A stretch of DNA of 64,000 nucleotides from Bugula neritina (Eukaryota; Bryozoa; Gymnolaemata; Cheilostomatida; Bugulidae): positions 1,194,501-1,258,500 of the forward strand of contig OZ037770.1 in assembly GCA_964035545.1 (NCBI GenBank). The letters run 5' to 3'. Every line of letters starts with the position of its first letter. Position 1 is the stretch's first letter. Position numbers and translations under genes: made by a program. Of the stretch, positions 24,108-35,173 are shown in pieces. Below the pieces are notes generated by a model, which worked only from the letters and a program-made list of their open reading frames with translations, ran no database searches and was not told where the DNA came from.

Positions 24108-25510
24108 TTTGAATGTTCTAGAGAGATAAACTACAGAATGAAATAGCTTTGTGTAACAAGGGCATCTAATAACTCAAGTCAAATCCACTCACTCAACTGT
24201 ATTTATTGTCATTTACTTTGTGTGAAGTCAGTCATTGGTCAACAGTGTTTCTCAATTGACCAATCAGCTTGAAGGGTTGCCTCAGTTTAAAATTTTTATT
24301 TTGGAGTTATTTCCCTTCATAGAATTATTTTAATATATGAAAAGTGCATCCTACTGCAGTTCGAAAAAGTTTAACTACATTAATTATAGTTACTCATGCA
24401 AACTACATTATTTATCACTGATGAGTAATTATTAATAAGCAATTATTAAAAATTAGTACCACTGTTAATTAGTAATTACTCCACATTGTTCCCACAACTC
24501 CTGAACTTAAGATAAGACCTAGAATTACATAAGAAAATAAAACACTTGGTCTTTATATTTTTCTAACATATTTGATATAAATTCTGCAATTTAATCATTC
24601 AAAATATTATATTCATTTATTGCCGTTGATAATTGTAATATTTGCACCATCTGGTCTTTTAATATCTTTGCTATTATAGCACTTACAAGCAACTAATAAG
24701 CATGGATGACTCATTATGCAACTATGCCAACATCTTAGACTGTAAATAATAGATCTTACAATATGTATTATATATTTCAAAGTATGTTTGTATATAAAAT
24801 CTCTTCAGTATAACGTGATTTTGGAACAATATTAAATAAAATTGAATATAAGTTTATAGACCACAGAGTCTTTAAACGCAATGTTATAGAAGTTGTAATA
24901 CCTATTGGTGATGTTAGAAAGAGCACTCAGTTATAACTGGCCAAATTTCACATTAAGAAAGTTCTTAGCCTGCTAAAACACCTTTTAAAACATGGTCAAT
25001 TCTAGCAGGATGGCAGCATTAACTCAAGTTAGTTTTACACAGACACTACAGCTATACAGCTACCAAAAATTAACAAATGATAATTGATTTAAGTAAATAA
25101 AACATTTATTTTGGTATCACTGAAAAGTTTAAAAATTAATATTTCTCTCTGAAAAAGATAAAAAAAGTTATACTAAATAATTTTTATTTGTAGTTTGCTT
25201 GAATCAAAAGAGTTAACTTATAAAAGGCTTTAAAATTTGAGTAAAATCTTTGATTAGATCAGCATATCTTTCTCAAAGGTCACAAACAAGATTCTGCCAC
25301 TATCAAGATTTCTGATACATCACAAGTTGAGCTGTTCACTGCTGACTTATGTTTGCCAGTTTGTGCTCTAACTAGCCTATATTCAAAGCGTTCTGGTCAG
25401 CTAGAGGAAACCCATGCTGCAGCTTCAACAGGTTGTGGGGATGGCAAGAGTGGATATAGAGGTATTGGCAGGAGTGGATATTGTGATGGTGAAATGGGTG
25501 GAGAGAGATA
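24108..25510. other. Intergenic interval between the IGFBP-domain gene and the repeat-protein gene
   Basis: No exon or long frame is visible. The segment immediately left of 24260 should contain the promoter of the minus-strand IGFBP-domain gene. No clear TATA box was recognised. The rest is AT-rich. Confidence 0.5.
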
Positions 25511-28500
25511 TTAATTGTCAGGGTCAAGTAAACTAGAATCCATTAAAAGTGGTAAACAATCTGAACTCAGAATCTCATCTAACGTCTCTGACAATTCTGG
25601 TCCCAATTCTAGCGCGGACTCTAGTTCCAACTCTGGTATAGAGTCTAGTCCTACTTCTGGTTCGGACTCTAGTGCCAACTGTGGTCCGGACTCTAGGGCC
25701 AACTGTGGTCTGGACTCTAGTGCCAACTGTGATCCGGACTCTAGTTCCAACTCTGGTATAGACTCTAGTCCTATTTGGGGTCCGGACTCTAGTGCAAATT
25801 GTGGTCCGGACTCGAGTGCAAATTGTGGTCCGGACTCTAGTGCAAATTGTGGTCCGGACTCTAGTGCAAATTGTGGTCCGGACTCTAGTGCCAATTGTGG
25901 TCCGGACTCTACTGCAAATTGTGGTCCGGACTCTACTGCAAATTGTGGTTCAGACCCTAGTCCTATCTGTGTTCCGGATTCTAGTGCCATTTGTGTTCCG
26001 GATTCTAGTGCCATTTGCAGTTTAGATTCTAGTGCCATTTGTAGTCCGGACACTAGTCCCATTTGTGGTTCGGACTCTAGTGCCAATTGGGGCCTGGATT
26101 CTGCTTCTAAGTCTGGTATGACTACTGTAATCACATTTTTCTGAGATTTTACAGGCGATTTTGCTCCAGATTTTACTGGCGATTTTGCTCCTGGTTTTAC
26201 TGGCGATTTCGCTCCTGGTTTTACTGGTGATTTTGCTCCAGCTCTTAGTGGTGATCTTCTTCCAGACCTACGTCCTGGTGGTGATGCCAATATCGATCGC
26301 AATAGTGGTGACGGTGACTTTGATTGAGAAGGCGAAGAGAGTGATGACATGTTACCTTCCTTTACATAAAACAGCAAATTATACATGTTTGAATAAATGG
26401 AGCTCGGTGCTTATATCTAGGAGAAATTTACAACAGTCAGATTGGAGCAAATGGCAATATATACTTACAGCAAATGGCAATATACTTACAGCAAATGGCT
26501 ATATACTTCAGCAAATAGCAATATACTTACAGCCAATGGCCTCTCTATTGCGGAGTTGTCCATCCTTCTCATTTCTACATCTTGATTTGAAACAAGAGCT
26601 GGAAGATTAATAACCCATCTCTAAAATCGTATTACATTTTATATAAGCCAATGTTACTCATAGTGTAACTTGATAGTGTTAATATGACCCATAGCACTTC
26701 TTGTGATGCAATGGGTAGAAAAACAATTTAGGTAAAAATAGCACAGGTAAAACTAGCACAGGTAAAACTGACAAACGGATTTTTAAATTTGTGCTATTGT
26801 CTAAAATCAGGGCTATTCTTACTTGCGCCATTCTTACCTGCGCCATTCTTACCTGCGCCATTCTTACCTGCGCCATTCTTACCTGCGCCATTCTTACCTG
26901 CGCCATTCTTACCTGCGCCATTCTTACCTGCGCCATTCTTACCTGCGCCATTGTTATCGGACACACCTACAAGCCAGAGGGTTCAAATCCAATGCATGGG
27001 GGGGAAGAGATTTATATAATTTTGAAAATAATTGCCCCTACTGGGAATCGAACCCTCGACTTCCTGCTTGCAAGCAAGTGTGCCAACCATTACACCACAG
27101 AGACCACTGGGTAAACTCATCACTACAAATTGTATTTCACAACTAGCCATTACCCAATTGTCATATTGAGGAGAAGAATCAGCCAATTGGTCTATCTTTA
27201 TCAACAGATGTTGAAATATTGTGTAGAGCTGAGGTGAGGAATGTCTCCTTCCACAGTAGCAGATAATTTGCCTTGCAAGATCTAAAATCTGCAGACAATC
27301 AAAAAGCTACAAAACTTATTGAAAGAATTTCTACAAATGATCCTTGTATAGGAAAGAAGCATTCAATTATGTCAAGGCAACTTAGAGTGTCCGATAATAA
27401 ATGAGTACAATTAACTCAACAGTTTAAGTAAATAAAAATTTAGATAAAATTTTATTGTCAATTTTTAAAGCTATATTTATATTACCATTATAATATTATT
27501 TTATGATCATGTAATACATATAATTGTTATATGTTTTACCTCTATAGTAAAATAATATATGGTTTTGCAAAACATAAATTCTAAAAATGGTTTTTTTCAA
27601 TTTTACATTTGATTTTGAATAAATATTTTTTAAAAAAAGATAAAAACATGTCTTTAGATAACTTTACTCTACCTGAATGAAGCTGTAAGGATTGGGTGTT
27701 ATGTTGTAACGGATATAATTATATATACAATGTTGTGAATCCACTAGTTCTATCAACTCTTGCAAGGAAAGCTCTTTTGTTACATCCAAATTTAGTTTAA
27801 CTGGTAGCCGATATACTGCAAGGAAAACAAATTTAACATGAGCAGTGTACGTGCAGGATTAACAGCAGATATGGAGAGAAACTTTTGCTTTCTTTTTATC
27901 AGGGGAGTAATTGGAGTAATTGTAATTTGTAATTGCAATTGATTGTAATTGATTACAATCTTTCAAGTAATTGAATGTAATTTGTAATTGATTTATAAAA
28001 TGTAATTGAATAATTATAATTTATTACATTGCTAATGTAATTGAATTTTGCAATTACTTTATAATTACATAACAATTACTTCAAATTTTAAAATCTTATA
28101 TAAAATTTACATTTTTCCTGCCACACCTATTGTTTAATAAAAAGCTCAGATAAATTTAATGTCGTGTTTATCACCCTATTCGTTACTCATGTTGGACCCC
28201 AAAAGTGCATGAGATTATATATAACTTTTATTTGTCTTTTGTAATTGACCCCAACCCTGCTTTTTATATACAAAGAATATAAATCTATGGTAGTTATCAG
28301 TAATCTTCACATTTAATTGTCAATGATTTTGTTGTGTGGAGTCCCGAAGCTACTGTAGCGTAACTGGTTAGCGCGCCTGCTTGCAAGCCTGAGGTCTGTG
28401 GTTCGTATCCCGGTGGGGGCAATTATTTTACATATTTTAAAGGGAATTTCAAAGTTATTTGATAACCAAAAGATGGCCTTATTCTTGCAAAACAAAACCA

Positions 28501-30951
28501 CTTCTAAGTTGAGATAAATTTGAAGAGTCTGCATGAAAGTATAGAGTTATATAGCCTATATATAAGTTATAAATATCAGATAAGTAGACATGCATGTATA
28601 TGATTATACTATGACCTTTTGACCCTTAGACCTGGTTTAAATACATCTATAGTTGTTTTCTCTACAAAAATTATAGACTCGCTCAATATTAAAATTCACT
28701 AAGTAAAAAATAATAGCCCAACTGGGATTCGAACCCAAGACCCCTGGCAAACAAATTGCTCACCAGTACACCACGGTAACCTCTGGGTAAACACAACACT
28801 ACACAGAGTTATAACAATTAATGCTTACAGTGCTGTTCAATAGTCACAGTGTATGGTTGAAGAGCCACCATCTTTTCATCTGTATATTGGAGTATTTCCT
28901 GCATCTCACTCACAGAACAAGGTCTGGGAGGGTAACTCTCAATCTCTCGTCTCAACCTGAAAAAACAAAACTTCTATTTCAAAACTAAATTAAAATCAAA
29001 TAAAATTGAAATCATATCAAGTACATTAGTGGTAAGTTCAGTAGGAAATACAACAGTACAATATTGAGCTCAAGTTGCTTAGTTTAGAGTGCAGTAAAAG
29101 AGGAAATACAATTTTTAGTTGAATTCAATATGGAGGAATAAAAAGCATGAGTTCTTTATCTCACAAGTTACAACAAAGCAAAATAGTCTTTAGGTGATCA
29201 ATTGCTTACATAACAGTTATAAGCAACTATAAGTGTTCGTTTCAAATCAAATGAAATAAAAAAGTAATGCCAATGCATATAAAAGTAATAAGCAGGTAAG
29301 TGTGTATAAGATAATCTAATTTAATTAAAGCAGTCACATGACCTCTCATAGATGAACGATCCAAACACATCAAAACTAGAAGGAACCCGTTGCATGTTAA
29401 AGCTGAGTTTTCTTGACACCAGTCAGTTTCAAAATAGTATTTCCTAATAAAACTTAGCAATTTAGTGTAAAAATGAATTAAAATAGTGAAGTCAAACTTC
29501 TCAAGTGAAATCTAGCGTAATTTTCTGAGTCATATATAAACAAGAGTTTGCTAAAAGCTAAAAAAGCTTCAATGCTTTTAAAGCTATAGTTTAGCTTTTT
29601 TTAACTTCATGACAGTTTGAATTTATGTGCAGCTGTAAAAAGCTGTATATAGTTTGAGCAGGGCTTTTGTTATTTGTTTCTTTTTAAAAGCTTTAATAGA
29701 CCAAAAAGTGTTTCATAAAATGCAATGATTATTATATTATAAGGCTGGTGATAATATAATGGTACAGTAATAGTAGTATATCATATCTTTTTGACAAATA
29801 CAGCCTCTATATATAAAATTGAGTTCTTTTCGAGTTAATATTTTGTATAAGAAGCATATGTTTACCAAAGGGGCATATTCTGCTAAGTGAGATATAGTAG
29901 CTTTTCTTCAGAGCTTTCTGTGTTGTATATCATAAAGTACATTATTTCTACCAAATAATATAATACATTATTATGATGTAGTGCAAGCAAACGAATACCA
30001 TCCAAAGATGTAATGTTTGAGGCCCCTATATCCCTGCAATATAAGCCTTTTAACTACAGAGCTAAAAGATTTCAGCATGTCAGCTTGTATAATGTGTTGT
30101 GTGGTGTTGTTTTAATGTTCACCAGGTTTTTTTCTGTTGAACATATTTTAGTAATTTTCAACTTTTAAGAACGCTTTTACTACGTATTATATAGTATTTT
30201 ATTTATTTTATCTACACATACTTTACCTTGCATCTATAATATATATTTTTAAAAAGTATAATTTAAAGTTATGTGCTTTTTGAAGCAATATTGAGTAAAG
30301 AGGGAATATTTTAACATTAATTTACTGACATGGTATCACTAGCTACGTAGCTTCTTTTTTGTGACTCATAAAGAGCAATATTTGATTTTTTTCAACTTCA
30401 ACTCTATTGAACTCCATTTTTTAGCTTCAAATTCTGATTTTTAACCTTTGCACACTTATTATATTATATATTATCTGCTTAAATCTAATGCTATAAGTCT
30501 ACAAAAAATTAAGTAATTCCAGCATACTTTGAGAGCTAGAAAATGCTATATAGAAATTAAATTGGTAGAGCAAACGGGTAATGTAGACTACATAAAATCT
30601 AAAATGTTTATTAATTATGTAATTCAGTTGTTTCTAAGAACATTCTAGAATTATGCATTATTTACTGGACTACACACGACTGGCTTGTATGCACAACAAA
30701 ATGAGGCTTCAAAGCTATTCGCTATAAAATCACCAATTATTTTACTAAATCTCCCGTAACAATTTTCAAAATATTAATGCTATATTTAATATTAAACTGA
30801 TGCAAGGTACTTCAAATTTCAGTAACTAATACATTTATAAACCATAAAAGCTTATTTCAGAAATTAATTCACTATAAATATATTCATTGGATTTTTTAGA
30901 AGCTATTTACTTTGGAGTTGTCCTTCCTCTAGAATCATCCATCAGCTTGTA
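25511..30951 (-). CDS. Unrecognised gene: exons with a conserved-looking core, then a last exon of two 8-residue tandem repeats; 5' end not found
   Basis: Exons read on the minus strand: 30951-30911 (41 nt, tentative), 28956-28829, 27815-27673 and 26359-25511. Donors, acceptors and phases fit throughout, giving 386 residues with the N-terminus missing. The second and third exons encode a dense, non-repetitive region (REIESYPPRPCSVSEMQEIL; YRLPVKLNLDV; LQELIELVDSQHCIYNYIRY) that looks like a folded domain; I do not recognise it. The last exon (282 residues) starts with a Ser/Pro/Arg-rich segment. It then has about four units of GAKSPVKP, an SPVK-type basic repeat with possible proline-directed phosphosites, then VITVVIPDLE, then about 20 units of an acidic repeat near ESGPQFAL. 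It ends in an acidic-hydrophobic tail (SETLDEILSSDCLPLLMDSS). The minus frame is preferred because the non-repetitive ends also stay open. The tail resembles activation-domain sequence, but that is only an impression. Confidence 0.6.
25570..26260. repeat. 24-bp coding minisatellites (two kinds) in the last exon of the unrecognised gene
   Basis: At about 25570-26110 the plus-strand unit is GGTCCGGACTCTAGTGCAAA plus TTGT. At about 26145-26260 the unit is centred on TTTTACTGGCGATTTTGCTC. Both are 24 bp, so both keep frame, but their sequences are unrelated. Confidence 0.85.
26440..26545. repeat. Short tandem repeat of about 22 bp, 4 copies
   Basis: The word AGCAAATGGCAATATACTTA recurs four times with small changes, within the intron upstream of the last exon of the unrecognised gene. 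Confidence 0.7.
26818..26952. repeat. 15-bp minisatellite, 9 copies
   Basis: The unit GCCATTCTTACCTGC is repeated nine times with almost no divergence, which indicates a recent expansion. The unit is a multiple of three, so several frames stay open (repeated MAQVR on the minus strand); I do not treat them as coding. Confidence 0.9.
27031..27113 (-). mobile_element. tRNA-derived SINE head, well preserved
   Basis: The minus strand reads GTGGTCTCTGTGGTGTAATG, then GTTGGCACACTTGCTTGCAA, then GGGTTCGATTCCCAG. A and B boxes are close to consensus. It is almost the same as 23536-23613. Confidence 0.7.
27905..28095. repeat. TAATTG-rich low-complexity tract
   Basis: GTAATTGTAATTTGTAATTG-like words repeat irregularly for about 190 bp inside an intron of the unrecognised gene. 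Confidence 0.75.
28345..28425 (+). mobile_element. tRNA-derived SINE head
   Basis: GTAGCGTAACTGGTTAGCGC (A box/D arm), CCTGCTTGCAAGCCTGAGG (anticodon-arm-like) and GGTTCGTATCCCGG (B box with one change) are in order and correctly spaced. It faces opposite to the copies at 27031 and 28714. Confidence 0.65.
28714..28792 (-). mobile_element. tRNA-derived SINE head
   Basis: On the minus strand the B box GGGTTCGAATCCCAG (28722-28736) is intact. The A-box region CGTGGTGTACTGGTGAGC is recognisable. It lies between two coding exons of the unrecognised gene. Confidence 0.6.
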
Positions 30952-33900
30952 CTATAAATTATACACATGTTATATGGAATATATAGTTGTAAAACTGGAT
31001 GTTTAATATGATGTAAGTTGTAGACTAGATTCTGTCTCCCATTTGGTATAAATATTAAACAATGATAGATGATCGTCAAAACATTTGATTCTCCAGTTAC
31101 ATGGAAATTGTGGGCTTGTTAAAAGCTGCCCTGGCTTGATGAGAAGACGACAAGAAATACTGACTGATGATGCATAACTTATCCAACAAATTTGCTTCTT
31201 TTATCATATCTATTCTAAATATTCTTAATACATATTATTACATGTCAAATTTATTCCTAAAAATGTGCTAGATCTTTTGATAAATTGCATGCTAAAAATA
31301 GGCCGATAGTCCAATACAAAATATAAATGGTAGTAAAACTGAAAATCTGCATAACTTACAATATAGTAAAGTTACAAATCTTAAAAAAAGGTCACATCTT
31401 TGTAATTTTTGTATAAATTGCCTTATAATAAATGCAAATATGAAAGCAAATATGCTGGTGATCATTTTTATTCCACATGCAGCTAATTCTGCCGTTATAC
31501 AGGAAATAACAGGTAGGTCTCTATATTTCCTATATCCAGAAATGAGTCATGCAAAATGTGCAGTCACCATTTATTAGAATCACTTACGGAAAAGCTTTAT
31601 GCTGCTACAAATCAAAGCTTTTAAAAAAAGCTTTAGATAAAAAAAATTAACAAGGAGTAAAAAATTATATATATAAATTTTTAAAATTAACTTCTTCAAA
31701 AGGAATTTCACCACATGTGTATCTTCTTATTTTATCAATAAAATGAAACACTTAGAATAGCTTAGCATTTTATCACAGGTTGGGGTGCTCAACAAAAAAA
31801 ACATTTACTTTTACACTTAAATACTCTATGACAGGGGTGTTCAATCTTTTCACAGCGAGGGTCACTGAAATAAACAATTTCATGGCCAGGGCCACATTGT
31901 AAACTCTAGCTTGTGGGGAGGGGGTGGGGGAGGGGGTGGGGGAGGGGAGGTAAGAGGGGCGTAGCATCAGCATTTTTTCAAATAATTTTGTTAGAAAATA
32001 CTTATGAATCATTAAAGTACGTCCCAATAGTTGGTGCAGGCTGCATTTTTATAGCATGTATATAAATAAAACATAGAGAAAATTTTTCACTCGAATTCAT
32101 TTAAAATGTGAAAAATTATTTTAGTTTAACGCCTTTGAAGGCCACATCCGGCCCTGGGGCAGCCTGTTGAACAGCCCTGCCCTGCTCTATAAGAAGCAGA
32201 ATGCTGTTTTCAAAACATGAAATATCTTTTGCTGTTTAAGCTGTATAAGCAGACGTACCCCCAGGGCCAATGTCTGCAATTAACAAAGCATTGTGGGATA
32301 CAGATTAGTAATATAGAATTAAGTTTGTTAAGTGGTTTGCAGGCTGTGTGACTTTGATCTTATAGCAACCATATGTTACATAACAAGCTTCCCTATTACA
32401 AGAACATTTCATGAAATAAATAGATTTGCTCTAGCCAAGGGGGGAATGAAACTGAAAAGGGAAAATTACAGAGCTTGTAATGAATTTCTCCCGTTTAAGG
32501 TTTTGAAATATCGAAATTAGATGACTTAAATATAGTTTAATTATACACAAGTAAAATAGTTCAGGAAATTGACTGTAGAAACTAAAAACATATTCTAGAA
32601 TATTTCCAGCCAGTTGGCATGCTGCCATATTGTCTGAGAGTCAGCAGAGAATGAGAAATACTACTTTTAGAAATTTTTGTCTTTAATAAAATCCAAATTA
32701 AAATCAATTTGCTGCGATATTATATTATACTGCTATTCTAACAAATATAAATTATTATATTACATATAATATGCAATTATATTACTATATTTTAGTGCTG
32801 CCAATATATATTGTTGCATATTATTATAATATTAAGCAAAGTTGAGATTATACTTTAATACTCTTTGAATTATTTTAATTCCTGAAGGTTTGTATGTATT
32901 TTAGAAAAGCTAGTCCCAGTTGCATATAATCCACATAACTTGATACAATGTTTGAATTTTGACTCCGTTTAAACTTCTGCACAGCTGCTCTGTGTTTGAC
33001 AGCAACAGTCTGTGTATTTCACTCAAATAGACTTTGTTTCTCTTAGTCAAACATAAATAAAACAATTCAAATAGAGTTATATTATTACTGAGATTTCTTA
33101 GTGAACATACAGTTTGATAATTTATCTAACCTTATTTTTTGAATTTAGCTTTCTTTCTTAGAATCTTCAAGGCTCAAGCTATTATAAAAGACTATATGTG
33201 TGTGCGTGTGTGCGTGTAACAAAGAATAAGTATGCATCTAAAGTCTTCAAGTACTGCATTTCCACAGGTTGGTACTTTAACTTGCATTAAACTTTCCTTT
33301 TCATTAACAAATATTACTAAATATTATTACAAAATAGAAAATATAAATAGAATCTTCCACAGAATACAGAAAAAATATTTTATTTAGCTAAAACTTGATC
33401 TGTAAATATTGATCTCTAAACAGTAACTAATTCTTTCACACCTGTACTTAGCAATCCTGTTTGGTGACAACATGTTGCTATATAAATATTGTAGCCATTA
33501 GGAACTATTCCAGTTAGCATTTCACCTGTTATTGTGATAATATGTAAACGCTTGTAATAATAGTCTAAAAGGATGTTTTATTACCAGTGTAAATACAGTT
33601 GGGTATTTACAGTTTTAACTGCATGTATGTGTAGCCATAGTAAGTGTATGGCGTGATGCAAGTTTAAATGTCCTTAGCTTCCAAGTCAGTAATTCTACTA
33701 TAATGTTATATGTGCAACACAAATTTAACTTTCAAATATTCAAATATATATAATTATTTATTTACTTTTTTTCAAAAGTTTGAGTTTTGATTTTAGAATC
33801 GTCATAGTGCAGTCTTTTAGTAGAGAAAATTGTGAAGAAGTTGTGTCCTCGTGAAAATTAAAGATGCTATGGTGTCTCAAACCGCTATAGCTTTACAACT

Positions 33901-35173
33901 TCAACACCATCAAATCAGTTTACTTACACAAAGTAGCGTCAGAAGAATGCATTAAAGCCTCAGTTCATTTTAGAATTACTACGAGGTACACCACCACCAC
34001 TCCAACCAGTATTTGTAACTAAAAACAATGTTGAATGTCAACTTTTCCTGGTCAATCTTACTCAAATTGAAAACATAATCCTTCTAAGTACGAATAATCT
34101 AGGGTATTTATTTCTGAAATTGGCCGTAGTATTTCAAATCCTAATTTATGAATAATAATTATAATCGGCTGAAAGATGGTTGAACTGGAGGGTATGCATT
34201 AATTTACTAATATTCAATTTCATATTCAGTTATATCCACCCCTTCATACAAAGGTTGTCACATGTATTTCATTGTGAGCTTTGTGGTTATATGAATACTA
34301 TTAGCATAATAATTTATACACTGTTCTTTTGTTGATGCTGAAACTTTGTACAGTCTAACAAAAAAAGAACTCATATCTATTTATTTTTTCAATATTAATT
34401 TTTACTGAATAAAAAATATAATCAATTAATCTTTTTTCACATCCATAAATTGCAAGAAAAAAAATTTGTGAAAGTTGCAGTAAAATGTATTTAAGGAAAA
34501 TTCAATGCTAAGACTCACAATCTTACTAAAGACAAGAAAACAAAAGCAGACATATTTAATTGCATGAGTCATTGAAGGAGGTGGGTACTTGAAAAGTGTT
34601 GTTTTTCTGGAAGAACATCACAATAAAGCTTTCTTCATTTGTGAAAACAAACATCTAATATTGACCTAGTTGCCATGGTGATTGCTAGTTCAAGAGCAGC
34701 ACTGGTATGGTGATTCACATTATACGACACACTTGTGGCATTCAGGTGCAGGTTCCCCCTCTTATAACCAAGTGTCAAATTTTGACACCAGAATGCAAGT
34801 GTTGAATATGTTGAGATTGACAAGGCTGAGTGAACACATTCAGATTATTTATCTATGAATCTTGCAGGCAATTCATATACAGTAATTATTATATTACATC
34901 TTTGGCATAAACATTTATAACAATGCATATACAAGGTTATGCAGAAAAATACAAATTTGTATAACAGAAGTATTTGATATGGAGTACAAAAATAAATTTC
35001 AATATGGACAAAAATTGAGTTAAAACAGCGAAATAATTTTAGTACTAGCTCACAAGAAATGTGTAGAATTCACTACTGAACCAAATGTTAACAGACTAGA
35101 ATTAAAATTAGAATGATTTCACTGTTCTAGTTGACACAAAAATAAAAAGATTTACGCACAGGAAACAAGATGG
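30952..35173. other. Interval between the unrecognised gene's known exons and Frizzled
   Basis: Apart from the hAT-like element at 31832-32184, no exon is convincing. The missing 5' exons of the unrecognised gene should lie here. A minus-strand AG near 34021 followed by a short open stretch to a stop near 33970 could be a terminal exon of something else, but it is too short to call. Confidence 0.45.
31832..32184. mobile_element. Non-autonomous hAT-type DNA transposon (MITE-like), 353 bp
   Basis: The left end reads CAGGGGTGTTCAA. The right end, reverse complemented, reads CAGGGCAGGGCTGTTCAA. The flanks CTCTATGA (31824-31831) and CTCTATAA (32185-32192) match at seven of eight bases, the 8-bp target-site duplication typical of hAT elements. 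The inner sequence GGCCACATCCGGCCC is typical of hAT ends. There is a G-rich GGGGGTGGG tract and no transposase frame. Confidence 0.75.

Noticed and set aside
25515-26144. 209-residue plus-strand frame with SSANCGPD repeats
   Set aside because: It is the antisense shadow of the 24-bp repeat. The minus frame stays open in the non-repeat ends and joins upstream exons in phase.
33965-34021. Possible minus-strand terminal exon (GWSGGGVPRSNSKMN then stop)
   Set aside because: It is only about 18 codons, with no partner exon in phase.
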